Shown here piece by piece: positions 1 through 6,757 of a stretch of 12,874 nt of DNA. The translations under genes and the position numbers were made by a program. Source of the DNA: an uncultured Leucothrix sp. (lineage in GTDB: Bacteria > Pseudomonadota > Gammaproteobacteria > Thiotrichales > Thiotrichaceae). Location of the stretch: assembly GCA_937923375.1 (NCBI GenBank), contig CALAJG010000314.1, positions 1 to 12,874 of the forward strand, given 5' to 3'. The notes below the pieces were generated by a model. That model made no database searches, had not been told where the DNA came from, and worked only from the letters and a program-made list of their open reading frames with translations. How positions within the stretch are numbered: position 1 is the stretch's first letter; every line of letters begins with the position of its first letter.

Positions 1-2
1 TT

Positions 3-953
3 CTAAAGCCCGGTTGAAGCAACATCACCACTGGCAAACTTCAGGTACTGCCCAACAAAGTCATACTCGACCAATTCACTAAAGGCCTCGGTTAATTGGG
101 TGGTAACAGGGCCCGGTATTTTATCAAAATCTTTTCCATTAAGGCTAGCCAGTGGGCAAATGCACAGGCTGGTCGAGGTGAAAAAAGCTTCATCCGCCGC
201 TAAGGCCTGATTCAGCGTGATTGTCGTTTCTTTTATTTCGATCCCTAGCTTTTCGCAAAGCTCAATCACGACATCACGGCTGATTCCAGCGAGTATAAAC
301 TCAGCGCTTGGCGTAAAAACGACTCCATCTTTAACGGCAAAAAAGTTGCAACCTGCACCCTCTGCAATGTTTCCATTCGGATCATTCATCAGCGCCCAAG
401 CACCTGGATGAATCGCGCTAACTTCGCGCTGAGCCAACATCATATTTAAATAGTTGTTAGTTTTTGCGTTAGCGGAGAGTGCTTCCGGCGCAATTTTAGG
501 GCGTTGTGCAATAGCAGCGGGAATGCCTTTTTGAAAGAAGCTGGCTCTGGCGCGAAGTGGTAGTGGCACACAGTCTATGACGATGGTTGAGCCCTCGTAT
601 TCAGCCGGCTCACCATCTAAATATTGCAAACCGGAGGTAACCCGTTGGCTAACCCAATAATCTTCATCTGGGCGGCGTTTGTCTTGGTTGAGATCAACAA
701 TCTGCTGCGTCGCATCGATAAATTCTTGCTTGCTTAGACCCGGATCAATTTGAACATACTCCAGACTTTTGAATAATCGGTCGATGTGCTCTTTGAGTCG
801 AAAAATCTTACCGTCGAAGGTTCTGGCCGTATCAAACACCCCATCCCCAGCGATAAATCCTTTATCTCTGAAAGAAATGCTGGCCTGGTTTTCAGGAATG
901 AACTCGCCGTTGATGTATACGATGCGAGGGTCGCTGTTCGTTTGCGTAGTCAT
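3..953 (-). CDS. Class IV (fold-type IV) PLP-dependent aminotransferase, BCAT/D-amino-acid/(R)-amine transaminase-like
   Basis: Cytosolic PLP enzyme predicted to move an amino group between an amino acid or amine and a 2-oxo acid. The product is 316 residues from the ATG at 953; an upstream TTG at 957-959 is possible but unsupported. The N-terminal part holds the family's GDGVFDTAR stretch (about 36-44) and the FRLKEHIDRLF helix. The PLP lysine is probably K164 in the AKTNNYLNMM motif, and E198 in the AEGAGCNFF motif fits the glutamate that contacts the pyridine nitrogen. The length fits the family. SD support is weak: a GGGG at 968-971 lies 14 bases before the ATG. It is 114 bp downstream of the MFS gene on the same strand, so the two may be cotranscribed. 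The fold is secure. The substrate (branched-chain amino acid, D-amino acid or chiral amine) cannot be chosen from the sequence. Confidence 0.9.
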   Translation of the reverse strand: MTTQTNSDPRIVYINGEFIPENQASISFRDKGFIAGDGVFDTARTFDGKIFRLKEHIDRLFKSLEYVQIDPGLSKQEFIDATQQIVDLNQDKRRPDEDYWVSQRVTSGLQYLDGEPAEYEGSTIVIDCVPLPLRARASFFQKGIPAAIAQRPKIAPEALSANAKTNNYLNMMLAQREVSAIHPGAWALMNDPNGNIAEGAGCNFFAVKDGVVFTPSAEFILAGISRDVVIELCEKLGIEIKETTITLNQALAADEAFFTSTSLCICPLASLNGKDFDKIPGPVTTQLTEAFSELVEYDFVGQYLKFASGDVASTGL

Positions 954-989
954 TATCAAAAACTACACCCCGAAATGCCATTCGTCAAT

Positions 990-1021
990 TTGAAACTCTG
1001 AGCAGGCTGCTGTTGAAACTC
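990..1021. repeat. 9-bp direct repeat TTGAAACTC flanking an 11-bp imperfect palindrome
   Basis: TTGAAACTC occurs at 990-998 and again at 1013-1021, a 23-bp period of about two helical turns. Between the copies sits AGCAGGCTGCT (1001-1011), which is palindromic except for its central base. It lies in the gap between the MFS and aminotransferase genes, about 37 bp upstream of the aminotransferase ATG. Paired direct half-sites two turns apart are typical of AraC-family operators, and an AraC-type gene is 1.3 kb away. The repeat is seen directly; the operator role is inferred. Confidence 0.4.
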
Positions 1022-1067
1022 ACTGATCTGTGTTTATCGGTAAAGCGGCGAGGTAAATCCTTAACGT

Positions 1068-2282
1068 CTAGGCGCTTTGCTTTTTCAAGTACTGAATATT
1101 GGAAGGCAAAAACAAGGCGGCAATGAATATCAAAACAGCAAATACCGCCAGAAGGGCAAACAACACATCGAAACCCCAGCCGTAGTGGATCCCCGCAATC
1201 ATCGGGGCTGCCGCTGCACTCACAGAAAAGCCCGCCAGGTATGTTAATGCGTAGGCCCTGCTGCGCCACTCACTGCCCGTGATTTGCGCTACTAATACAT
1301 CGGTTATGGGTATTTCACCAAATACAACGAGCATAAAAGCAATCGCCACAATCAGTGACGGCAGACCACTTAGGTTAATCATACTGACAAACAGCACGGC
1401 CTGAAGCATAGCGACCCATAACAAGATCGTACGTGCGGTATATTTGTCCAGCAAATACCCAACCACCAGCTGAGCGAACGCCGCTATCCCAAACACTAGA
1501 AACGTATAAAACCCTACCGATGAAGCAGTGCCCGCAATATCCTGTAAGCGCTCTTCAAGTACCTTAGGTAAGGCGAAAGTAGTACTCTGAAAAATCAGCC
1601 CACCACATAACGTCACGATCAGAATAATCATAACTATGCGTCTTAAGATATTTGCCTGTAAAGTAGGAGAATTGACCGCTGTTTCTTTAGCGCCATCTTT
1701 TTCTATGACCTCCTCGCCCACAATTATGGGTTTATGGTTGCTTTCAAAATACCAATACAAAACACCAATCAAAATACTAATCGCGCCAGGAATGTAAAAG
1801 GCACTACGCCATCCCAAACTATCAATCAACAGCCCTGTGATTAAGGCGGCACAGGCCACCCCCAAATTCCCAAAAACACCATTGATGGCTAGCGGAACGC
1901 CCAATTTTTGCCTGCCTTCTACCACTAATGCTAAGCCAACGGGGTGATAAATTGCAGCGAAAGCACCCGTCAAAATAAGGCCGATAGCCATTTCTAGTGG
2001 TGTGTTTGTGAAACTGGTGTAAACAGCACTGCCACCGATTCCGACAAAGAATATAACCATCATTCCTGTACGACTCCATTTGTCAGCTAACCAGCCCGCG
2101 GGAATCGCGCAAACCCCAAACGCAACTAGCCCAGGCGTCGCGTAAGGAATCAACTGGTGGTAAGCCATATCCCATTCAGCCATCAGGCGCAGTGCGGCCA
2201 TGCTGGCAAAAACCAGCATTAAATAATGATCTAGGAAGTGACCTGCGTTTAAGAAGACAAAACGTAATTGGGAAGCGTGCAT
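1068..2282 (-). CDS. Major facilitator superfamily (MFS) transporter
   Basis: Inner-membrane secondary transporter of 404 residues, the usual MFS size, with about 12 hydrophobic segments in two halves. The halves are joined by a charged cytoplasmic loop at about residues 181-208 (rich in E and K). The loop after the second helix carries MFS motif A, GWLADKWSRTG (about 63-73). An IYHPVG segment (about 111-116) recalls fosmidomycin-resistance-like and related members, but that alone does not set the substrate. The ATG at 2282 is well supported by a GGAG seven bases upstream. It is divergent from the AraC-type gene, with 76 bp between them, and precedes the aminotransferase on the same strand. 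The direction of transport is unknown. An AraC regulator divergent from an MFS exporter also occurs in E. coli as NimR/NimT, which is an analogy and not a claim of orthology. Confidence 0.9.
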   Translation of the reverse strand: MHASQLRFVFLNAGHFLDHYLMLVFASMAALRLMAEWDMAYHQLIPYATPGLVAFGVCAIPAGWLADKWSRTGMMVIFFVGIGGSAVYTSFTNTPLEMAIGLILTGAFAAIYHPVGLALVVEGRQKLGVPLAINGVFGNLGVACAALITGLLIDSLGWRSAFYIPGAISILIGVLYWYFESNHKPIIVGEEVIEKDGAKETAVNSPTLQANILRRIVMIILIVTLCGGLIFQSTTFALPKVLEERLQDIAGTASSVGFYTFLVFGIAAFAQLVVGYLLDKYTARTILLWVAMLQAVLFVSMINLSGLPSLIVAIAFMLVVFGEIPITDVLVAQITGSEWRSRAYALTYLAGFSVSAAAAPMIAGIHYGWGFDVLFALLAVFAVLIFIAALFLPSNIQYLKKQSA

Positions 2283-2358
2283 TGTGTTGCTCCAGCATTG
2301 CTTATACCGCTAGTATGCAGATAACTCACATTGCGCACTTTTCTATAAAGGTCAGAAT
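2283..2358. promoter_or_regulatory. Divergent control region between the MFS and AraC-type genes
   Basis: This 76-bp gap must hold the promoters of both genes unless either is driven from inside its neighbour. For the plus-strand gene, TTGCTT (2298-2303), a 17-base spacer and ATAACT (2321-2326) make a plausible sigma-70 promoter with a leader of about 25 bases. An SD (AAGG) lies seven bases before the ATG at 2359. On the minus strand I found no equally good promoter. The short gap makes cross-regulation or autoregulation by the AraC protein likely, but no clear repeated half-site was found here. Confidence 0.45.
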
Positions 2359-3165
2359 ATGCAGCAAACACGCCAAAGTAACCTTATACCCCATACAACT
2401 GGGTCTCAAGGGAAAACAACACCACAACGCATAACAAGCTTTGCTCAAGACCTACAAAAAGGCGAATCCTTTCCTTTTCACGAGCACCAATCTGCACAAC
2501 TGGTTTATGCCAGTCACGGATTGCTAAAAGTAACCACTCACGAAGCGGTGTATATCGTTCCACCACAACGGGCTGTCTGGATGCCAAACGGCATTGAACA
2601 TCGCATTGATGTTCATGAAGCAGTGGCCATGCGCTCGCTCTATATTGAACCCTCATTGATACAGAATCAGGCTCTCCAGCCAAGGGTCATCATGATTTCC
2701 CCATTGCTTCGAGAGTTGATTTTGACGGCTATTGCTATTGGAAATGAGTATGCTGAAAACAGCCCGGAAAGCCGCATTATGGACGTTATTCTTGATCAGA
2801 TTACTGAACAATCAGGTATAGCTTTGGCATTACCGTTGCCTAAAGACTCACGGCTCCTGATAATTACCCGGACGCTTATCGACAACCCAGCAGATACATA
2901 TAAGCTTGAGGATTGGGTCCTTAAGGTCGGTGCTAGCAAACGCACAATAAACCGGCTGTTTATGCAACAAACACAGATGTCGTTTCAAAGTTGGCGGCAA
3001 CAGCTGCGCCTGCATCAGGGCATTGAACTATTGACTGCAGGGCAAAGCGTAACCCAAGTGGCCTTAAGTCTTGGCTACCGTGACACCAGCTCATTTATTG
3101 CCATGTTCCGGCGCTGTCTTGGAGTAACGCCGACCGACTACTTACGGGCGTGTGATAGAAACTAG
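2359..3165 (+). CDS. AraC-family transcriptional regulator with N-terminal cupin sensor
   Basis: DNA-binding regulator of 268 residues, typical for the cupin-AraC class. The N-terminal domain (about 38-95) looks like a small cupin: FHEHQ (H41, H43), then a YIVPPQRAVWMPNGIEH strand region, the pattern of AraC_binding domains that sense a small ligand. The C-terminal part (about 165-265) carries two helix-turn-helix units. The first is around the KVGASKRTINRLF segment (189-201). The second is VTQVALSLGYRDTSSFIAMFRR (231-252) and ends in the family's GVTPTDYLR signature. The ATG at 2359 has an AAGG seven bases upstream. It is divergent from the MFS gene, the classic position for a local regulator of that gene and perhaps of the aminotransferase. 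Its stop codon overlaps that of the convergent hydrolase gene. The ligand is unknown. Confidence 0.92.
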   Translation: MQQTRQSNLIPHTTGSQGKTTPQRITSFAQDLQKGESFPFHEHQSAQLVYASHGLLKVTTHEAVYIVPPQRAVWMPNGIEHRIDVHEAVAMRSLYIEPSLIQNQALQPRVIMISPLLRELILTAIAIGNEYAENSPESRIMDVILDQITEQSGIALALPLPKDSRLLIITRTLIDNPADTYKLEDWVLKVGASKRTINRLFMQQTQMSFQSWRQQLRLHQGIELLTAGQSVTQVALSLGYRDTSSFIAMFRRCLGVTPTDYLRACDRN

Positions 3166-4538
3166 TCCACATTAATTAAAAAGTGATCGTCCTTTACTGT
3201 CGGTACCGCTCGTTCGGCAGCCGTTCGCTTCGTAGCAATCGCTTCCCGAATATCCTTAATGAGTGGCTCGGCAGAAGCAAAATAGCCATGCCCCAGCTCT
3301 AAAATCCCAAAGCCATCCACTTCAATGGTTTCGATATCTGGATAGTGATGCACTGGTGGCACGACGCCAACACGATCTGCCCCGTGGAGCCAACTCGATA
3401 GAGCAACCGCTTTATCATCTCCTGATACATACAAAGTGCGGTTTTCAAATTTGTGTGGGAAGGTTGAGGTTTTATCTTTAAAGGTTGCCACGTCCTCATC
3501 CGGTGCGCAGAAAAATACTTGCCCCAAGCGAAGCTCTGGGAATCCTGTTGCCAGCAATCGCTCTAATGCGGCTATAAATCCTCGGTTGCCCATGCTGTGA
3601 ACAAATAAATGCACACGCTCTGCGCCTGAATTTTCACTAAGTTCATGTAAGAACTGGGCGATATGTTTAACACTGGCGCCAATACTCGCCTCGTCTTTGG
3701 GGTAGTCTTTGACATTGCCTCGTGATGGCCAGCTGTAAAAAGCCATTTCACCGGGAAGCTTTAAGTCATAGCCAATTTGCGCCGCGCGACCTGCGGCTTC
3801 CTCAAAATCAACATTGAATCCATGGATTAAGGCAAATGCATTGCGCTCTCCGGGTTTCCACCAAGTCTCCAGCTTGTGTTTAAAGCCTTGCCAAAATGCG
3901 TTTTTGGGTAAAGCGTGCGCACTGTGAATGGTTAACGTATCGTCCTTCTCAAAGCGTATCCAGCGACGCCACCAAGCTGTTCCAACGGAGCCTGGTTTAT
4001 GGCTTTTGGGAATAAAGACATTACATATACCATAGGTTAGAGCATCGGCTGACTCCGCCGTATCGAAGTTTTGGTCAACATCATTAATCTTGATGGGCAG
4101 CCGGTTGGTAGCAAACCATACACGCACTAATCGTTTGTCTGGATCCACCCAGCGAGACTCGCTAGTTGCAGGTGCCATGTCTTTTGTTTCACTAGAACGC
4201 GTGGTTCCACGACTGGAGGACTTCTCAACAACTTGCTTGAGTACATTGAAAATCATCGTACACAGCTCATTGAAATCTTTTTCTAGCAATAAATCACGCA
4301 GCTGTAATAAATCATCAGTTTCAGATAGCTGCTCTGCACAGGTGATAATACCTGCATCAATCTCGTTGAGAATAGGTTCGAGATCAATTAGCAAGTCCGG
4401 CGATAATCTTGCAATTGGGTCGTCTTTACGTTCGCAGTTAGTCGAACCAAGCGGCGTTGCACCATCTGCCCCATAAAACGTTACGCCGACATCAGTTGAT
4501 TGAATGTTGTTTTCAATAACTAAGTGAAAGGGTTTCAT
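3162..4538 (-). CDS. DUF900-type alpha/beta hydrolase with unrecognised N-terminal domain
   Basis: Predicted serine esterase/lipase-like enzyme of 458 residues from the ATG at 4538, which has an AGGA eight bases upstream; the longer frame would need a TTG at 4565. The C-terminal half matches the DUF900 pattern in order. It has an oxyanion-side HGFN (239-242), a YSWPSRG segment (268-274) and the nucleophile elbow VHSMGNR with S315. It continues with APDEDV (345-350), YVSGDD (370-375), either of which may supply the acid, and a LGHGY motif with H417 as the likely catalytic histidine. The first 110 or so residues match no domain I know. They are acidic and helical in the middle, followed by a Ser/Thr-rich linker (about 107-127). 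There is no signal peptide, so it is probably cytoplasmic. It is convergent with the AraC gene and divergent from the thioredoxin-like gene. The substrate is unknown. Confidence 0.87.
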   Translation of the reverse strand: MKPFHLVIENNIQSTDVGVTFYGADGATPLGSTNCERKDDPIARLSPDLLIDLEPILNEIDAGIITCAEQLSETDDLLQLRDLLLEKDFNELCTMIFNVLKQVVEKSSSRGTTRSSETKDMAPATSESRWVDPDKRLVRVWFATNRLPIKINDVDQNFDTAESADALTYGICNVFIPKSHKPGSVGTAWWRRWIRFEKDDTLTIHSAHALPKNAFWQGFKHKLETWWKPGERNAFALIHGFNVDFEEAAGRAAQIGYDLKLPGEMAFYSWPSRGNVKDYPKDEASIGASVKHIAQFLHELSENSGAERVHLFVHSMGNRGFIAALERLLATGFPELRLGQVFFCAPDEDVATFKDKTSTFPHKFENRTLYVSGDDKAVALSSWLHGADRVGVVPPVHHYPDIETIEVDGFGILELGHGYFASAEPLIKDIREAIATKRTAAERAVPTVKDDHFLINVD

Positions 4539-4644
4539 GAGGGTGATCCTTGATTTTGGGTGCAATAATTAACCATATCACAATATGTTAAAGTTGCAGC
4601 TTCTTTGCCGCAATTCCAAAGCTCGTTTTTAGAGGAATATGATC

Positions 4645-4689
4645 ATGCATAGCATTCCGGCGCTTAATCTAAATGAATTTTCGCGGTGA
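4645..4689 (+). other. Possible 14-codon leader peptide frame
   Basis: A short frame reading MHSIPALNLNEFSR lies 66 bases upstream of the thioredoxin-like gene. It has a good SD, AGAGGA (4631-4636), eight bases before its ATG. TTAGAGGA (4629-4636), which contains that SD, is perfectly complementary to TCCTCTAA (4694-4701) just after the frame's stop. The two could pair and hide the SD. The codons show no run of one amino acid as in classic attenuators. A frame this short can arise by chance, so translation is only a possibility. Confidence 0.2.
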
Positions 4690-4722
4690 GTGGTCCTCTA
4701 ATTTTGATTTAGTCGCGTATAA

Positions 4723-4746
4723 CTAATAATGGCCCGAAATTATTAG
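4723..4746 (+). promoter_or_regulatory. AT-rich inverted repeat touching the SD of the thioredoxin-like gene
   Basis: CTAATAAT (4723-4730) and ATTATTAG (4739-4746) are perfect 8-bp complements around an 8-base loop, GGCCCGAA. The right arm covers the first two bases of the SD AGGAGA (4745-4750), which lies five bases before the ATG at 4756. As RNA it could form a weak hairpin limiting ribosome access; as DNA it could be an operator for a dimeric repressor. The symmetry is seen directly and the role is inferred. Confidence 0.4.
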
Positions 4747-4755
4747 GAGATTTCC

Positions 4756-5298
4756 ATGATACGTCGATTCAAAAATTGCCTCAGCCTGAGCGCACTATTG
4801 CTACTGTTTACCTTCGCAAGCTTGCCAGCGAAAGCCCAAACAATCACTAAAGCACCGGAGTTCACACACAGCGACGCGGCTAGCTGGATTAACAGCAAAC
4901 CACTTACACTTGCCGATCTAAAAGGCAAAGTTGTTTTACTGGATATATGGACATTTGGCTGCTGGAATTGTTATCGCTCTTTTCCTTGGATGAATGATAT
5001 GGAAAGACGTCTGGAAGGAAAAGGTTTCACTGTCATCGGTGTTCACACGCCGGAGTTTTCCCATGAGCATGACCGTAACAAAGTGATCGCTAAGGCCAAA
5101 GAGTTTAAGCTCAAACATCCTATTATGATGGACAATGATTTTAGCTATTGGAATGCGCTGAATAATAAATATTGGCCGACTTATTACCTTATTGACAAAC
5201 AAGGCAACCTGCGTGCTCGCTTTTTTGGGGAGACGCATAAGGGCGATAAAAGGGCTCGTCAGATTGAGGCTTCGATTGAGTATTTGTTGGCGGAGTAG
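4756..5298 (+). CDS. Exported thioredoxin-like (TlpA/redoxin-type) protein with CWNC active site
   Basis: Probable periplasmic thiol-disulfide protein of 180 residues. A Sec signal peptide is clear: basic MIRRFK, a hydrophobic core to about residue 20, and a cleavage motif AKA before Q28. The mature part is a thioredoxin fold. The KGKVVLLDIWTFGCWNC strand and helix carries the redox pair C69-W-N-C72, and the cis-proline is P141 in YWPTYYLID, followed by the GNLRARFFGE strand. The TFGCWNC context resembles the TCINC-type site of DipZ-like and TlpA-like proteins. The ATG at 4756 has AGGAGA five bases upstream. The gene is monocistronic, with its own terminator just downstream. It could reduce or oxidise periplasmic disulfides, for example in cytochrome maturation, but no partner such as DsbD or CcmH is in the window to show which. 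Confidence 0.9.
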   Translation: MIRRFKNCLSLSALLLLFTFASLPAKAQTITKAPEFTHSDAASWINSKPLTLADLKGKVVLLDIWTFGCWNCYRSFPWMNDMERRLEGKGFTVIGVHTPEFSHEHDRNKVIAKAKEFKLKHPIMMDNDFSYWNALNNKYWPTYYLIDKQGNLRARFFGETHKGDKRARQIEASIEYLLAE

Positions 5299-5307
5299 TT
5301 GTATGAG

Positions 5308-5330
5308 AGCGGCGTTTTATGCCGCTTTTT
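5308..5330 (+). terminator. Rho-independent terminator of the thioredoxin-like gene
   Basis: AGCGGC (5308-5313) and GCCGCT (5321-5326) form a 6-bp GC-rich stem around a 7-base loop, followed by TTTT (5327-5330). It lies 10 bases after the stop codon. The opposite strand has no T-run after the stem, so it should act only on plus-strand transcripts. A second small hairpin, TAGTG-CTA-CACTA (5367-5379), sits just beyond the end of the convergent oxidoreductase gene, but without a T-run on that strand. Confidence 0.8.
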
Positions 5331-5392
5331 GCGTGGCAAGCGTACGTCCACTGATGATCTTTTTAATAGTGCTACACTACCGCAGTTAATAT

Positions 5393-6757
5393 TTAATGGT
5401 GCCGACCACCTTGTCGCTCTAGCTCCTTTTGAATATCACTAACCTTCACTTCTGAAAACGGCTTGCCAGACTTAATCGATAAAGCCGCAGCAATCCCCGC
5501 ACCCTGTCCAGCCACCGCACAACAAGCCATATTACGCGTCGCAGCATGACTGTCACGATCACCACCAGTTGAACGTCCCGAAACCAGTAAGTTTTCAATG
5601 CCCTTAGGTTGCAAGTTACGATATGGAATTTGGAAGTAGCGTCCAGTAGTCGGCAGAATCAAAATCCCATAGCCATCGATAAACTCAGGAAAAATCCCAA
5701 TACTGTCGTCAAACCGAGCTTGCTCACGTACATCATGCGAAGTCATATTGTATTCACAGTCCACTTTGCGCGTGTCGCGGATACCGATCGACATACCAAA
5801 ATTTCTCAAACGAATACCGTCACAACCGGGGTTATAACGGCGCAGTGCTTCAATCGCTAACATCGCTTGGCGGCGGCCTTCTATTTCAAACTCAGTTAAT
5901 GAATTCGCATCCGTTCCGTCACAACCATCAAGATGAATAAGGTTCATATAAGTAAGCTCACCGGTATCGTGCATCGCACCCCAAGTGCCCGCAATGGTGT
6001 TGAGGTTCGGCGGAATCAGCCCGTCCTTAATGGCTTGCTCAAATGGCTTTTTGATGAAAGGTGAGAACATGTCGTCCTCTTTGCCCGTGGTTTCAATATT
6101 CCACTCGCCACCTCCCCAGTCTTTATAGGTCAACGGATTGGCTTTGACGTCTTCCATAAATTTGGCTTTATCGACACCCGCCACATGGAACATGACGGAT
6201 GCAGCCATCATGTTTTCTTTTGGCGTTAAGAAGGTCGTTGCACCAGCGCGCTCTGCGACATCCGCATCACCGGTGGCATCAATGACTCGATCTGCCAAGA
6301 TAGCTTCACGACCAGATTTAGACTCGGTGATAATACCGGTAATCTTATTACCATCCATGATTGGTGCAACAAACTGGCGGTGTAGCATTGGGCGGATATT
6401 TAGCTCATTGAGAACCAAAGTATCAGCAACAATTTTGAAGCCTTCAGAGTCGATCTCATAAGATAATGACTGTGATTCTGGCACTGCCGCGCCCATTTCT
6501 TTCGCCTTCTCTTCAAACTCGCGGGCTATGCCATTTGACTCTACGGTTTGTTCGTGGCGGTACCAGTGCATGCCTTCAACACCAACTACTGTCAGGTTGC
6601 CACCGAAACAACCGAACCGTTCCACCAAAGTCACTTCAGCACCAGCGCGGGCAGCGGCCAATGCTGCGGGTAATCCACCTGGGCCTGATCCCACCACCAA
6701 CACTTCTGTCTGGTGTATTACGTCAATCTCGCGGGCGGGTTCTTGTACTGTATTCAT
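5393..6757 (-). CDS. FAD-dependent oxidoreductase (FAD_oxidored / PF12831-like)
   Basis: Predicted cytosolic flavoprotein of 454 residues from the ATG at 6757. A GGAG (6765-6768) seven bases upstream favours this start over the in-frame ATG at 6793. The N-terminal Rossmann motif is VVGSGPGG (G23, G25, G28), ending in the ribose-binding E46 of LVERFG, then a CFGGNLT segment typical of the family. The middle has a second FAD-contacting strand, the DRVIDATGDADVAERAG region. The C-terminal end has the usual NLLVSGRSTGGD and GQGAGIAAAL motifs that close over the flavin. Proteins of this family are often catabolic oxidoreductases with unassigned substrates. It follows the polyol operon on the same strand after a 307-bp gap, so it may be a separate unit. 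A role in sugar or sugar-acid oxidation is inferred from position only. Confidence 0.88.
   Translation of the reverse strand: MNTVQEPAREIDVIHQTEVLVVGSGPGGLPAALAAARAGAEVTLVERFGCFGGNLTVVGVEGMHWYRHEQTVESNGIAREFEEKAKEMGAAVPESQSLSYEIDSEGFKIVADTLVLNELNIRPMLHRQFVAPIMDGNKITGIITESKSGREAILADRVIDATGDADVAERAGATTFLTPKENMMAASVMFHVAGVDKAKFMEDVKANPLTYKDWGGGEWNIETTGKEDDMFSPFIKKPFEQAIKDGLIPPNLNTIAGTWGAMHDTGELTYMNLIHLDGCDGTDANSLTEFEIEGRRQAMLAIEALRRYNPGCDGIRLRNFGMSIGIRDTRKVDCEYNMTSHDVREQARFDDSIGIFPEFIDGYGILILPTTGRYFQIPYRNLQPKGIENLLVSGRSTGGDRDSHAATRNMACCAVAGQGAGIAAALSIKSGKPFSEVKVSDIQKELERQGGRHH

Larger units (their letters stand above)
4539..4755. promoter_or_regulatory. Divergent intergenic region, hydrolase/thioredoxin-like genes
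   Basis: This 217-bp AT-rich gap separates two divergent starts. It holds a small inverted repeat, CATAT-CACA-ATATG (4574-4587), near the hydrolase start. It also holds a possible 14-codon leader frame at 4645-4689 and the 8-bp hairpin before the thioredoxin SD. Possible but weak -10 elements for the plus strand are TATAAC (4718-4723) and TAATGG (4727-4732, 17 bases after TTGATT at 4704-4709). No promoter can be named firmly on either strand. Confidence 0.4.

Noticed and set aside
960..988. Sigma-70 promoter TTGACG-17-TAGTTT for the aminotransferase
   Set aside because: The -10 matches the consensus at only three positions and the start of transcription would fall on the ATG, so it is not listed as a promoter feature.
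4090..4476. Plus-strand open frame of 128 codons inside the hydrolase gene
   Set aside because: It is antisense to the hydrolase, Ser-rich, and lacks an SD and domain features.
4539..4565. Longer hydrolase start at 4565
   Set aside because: It needs a TTG codon, while the ATG at 4538 has a well-placed AGGA upstream.
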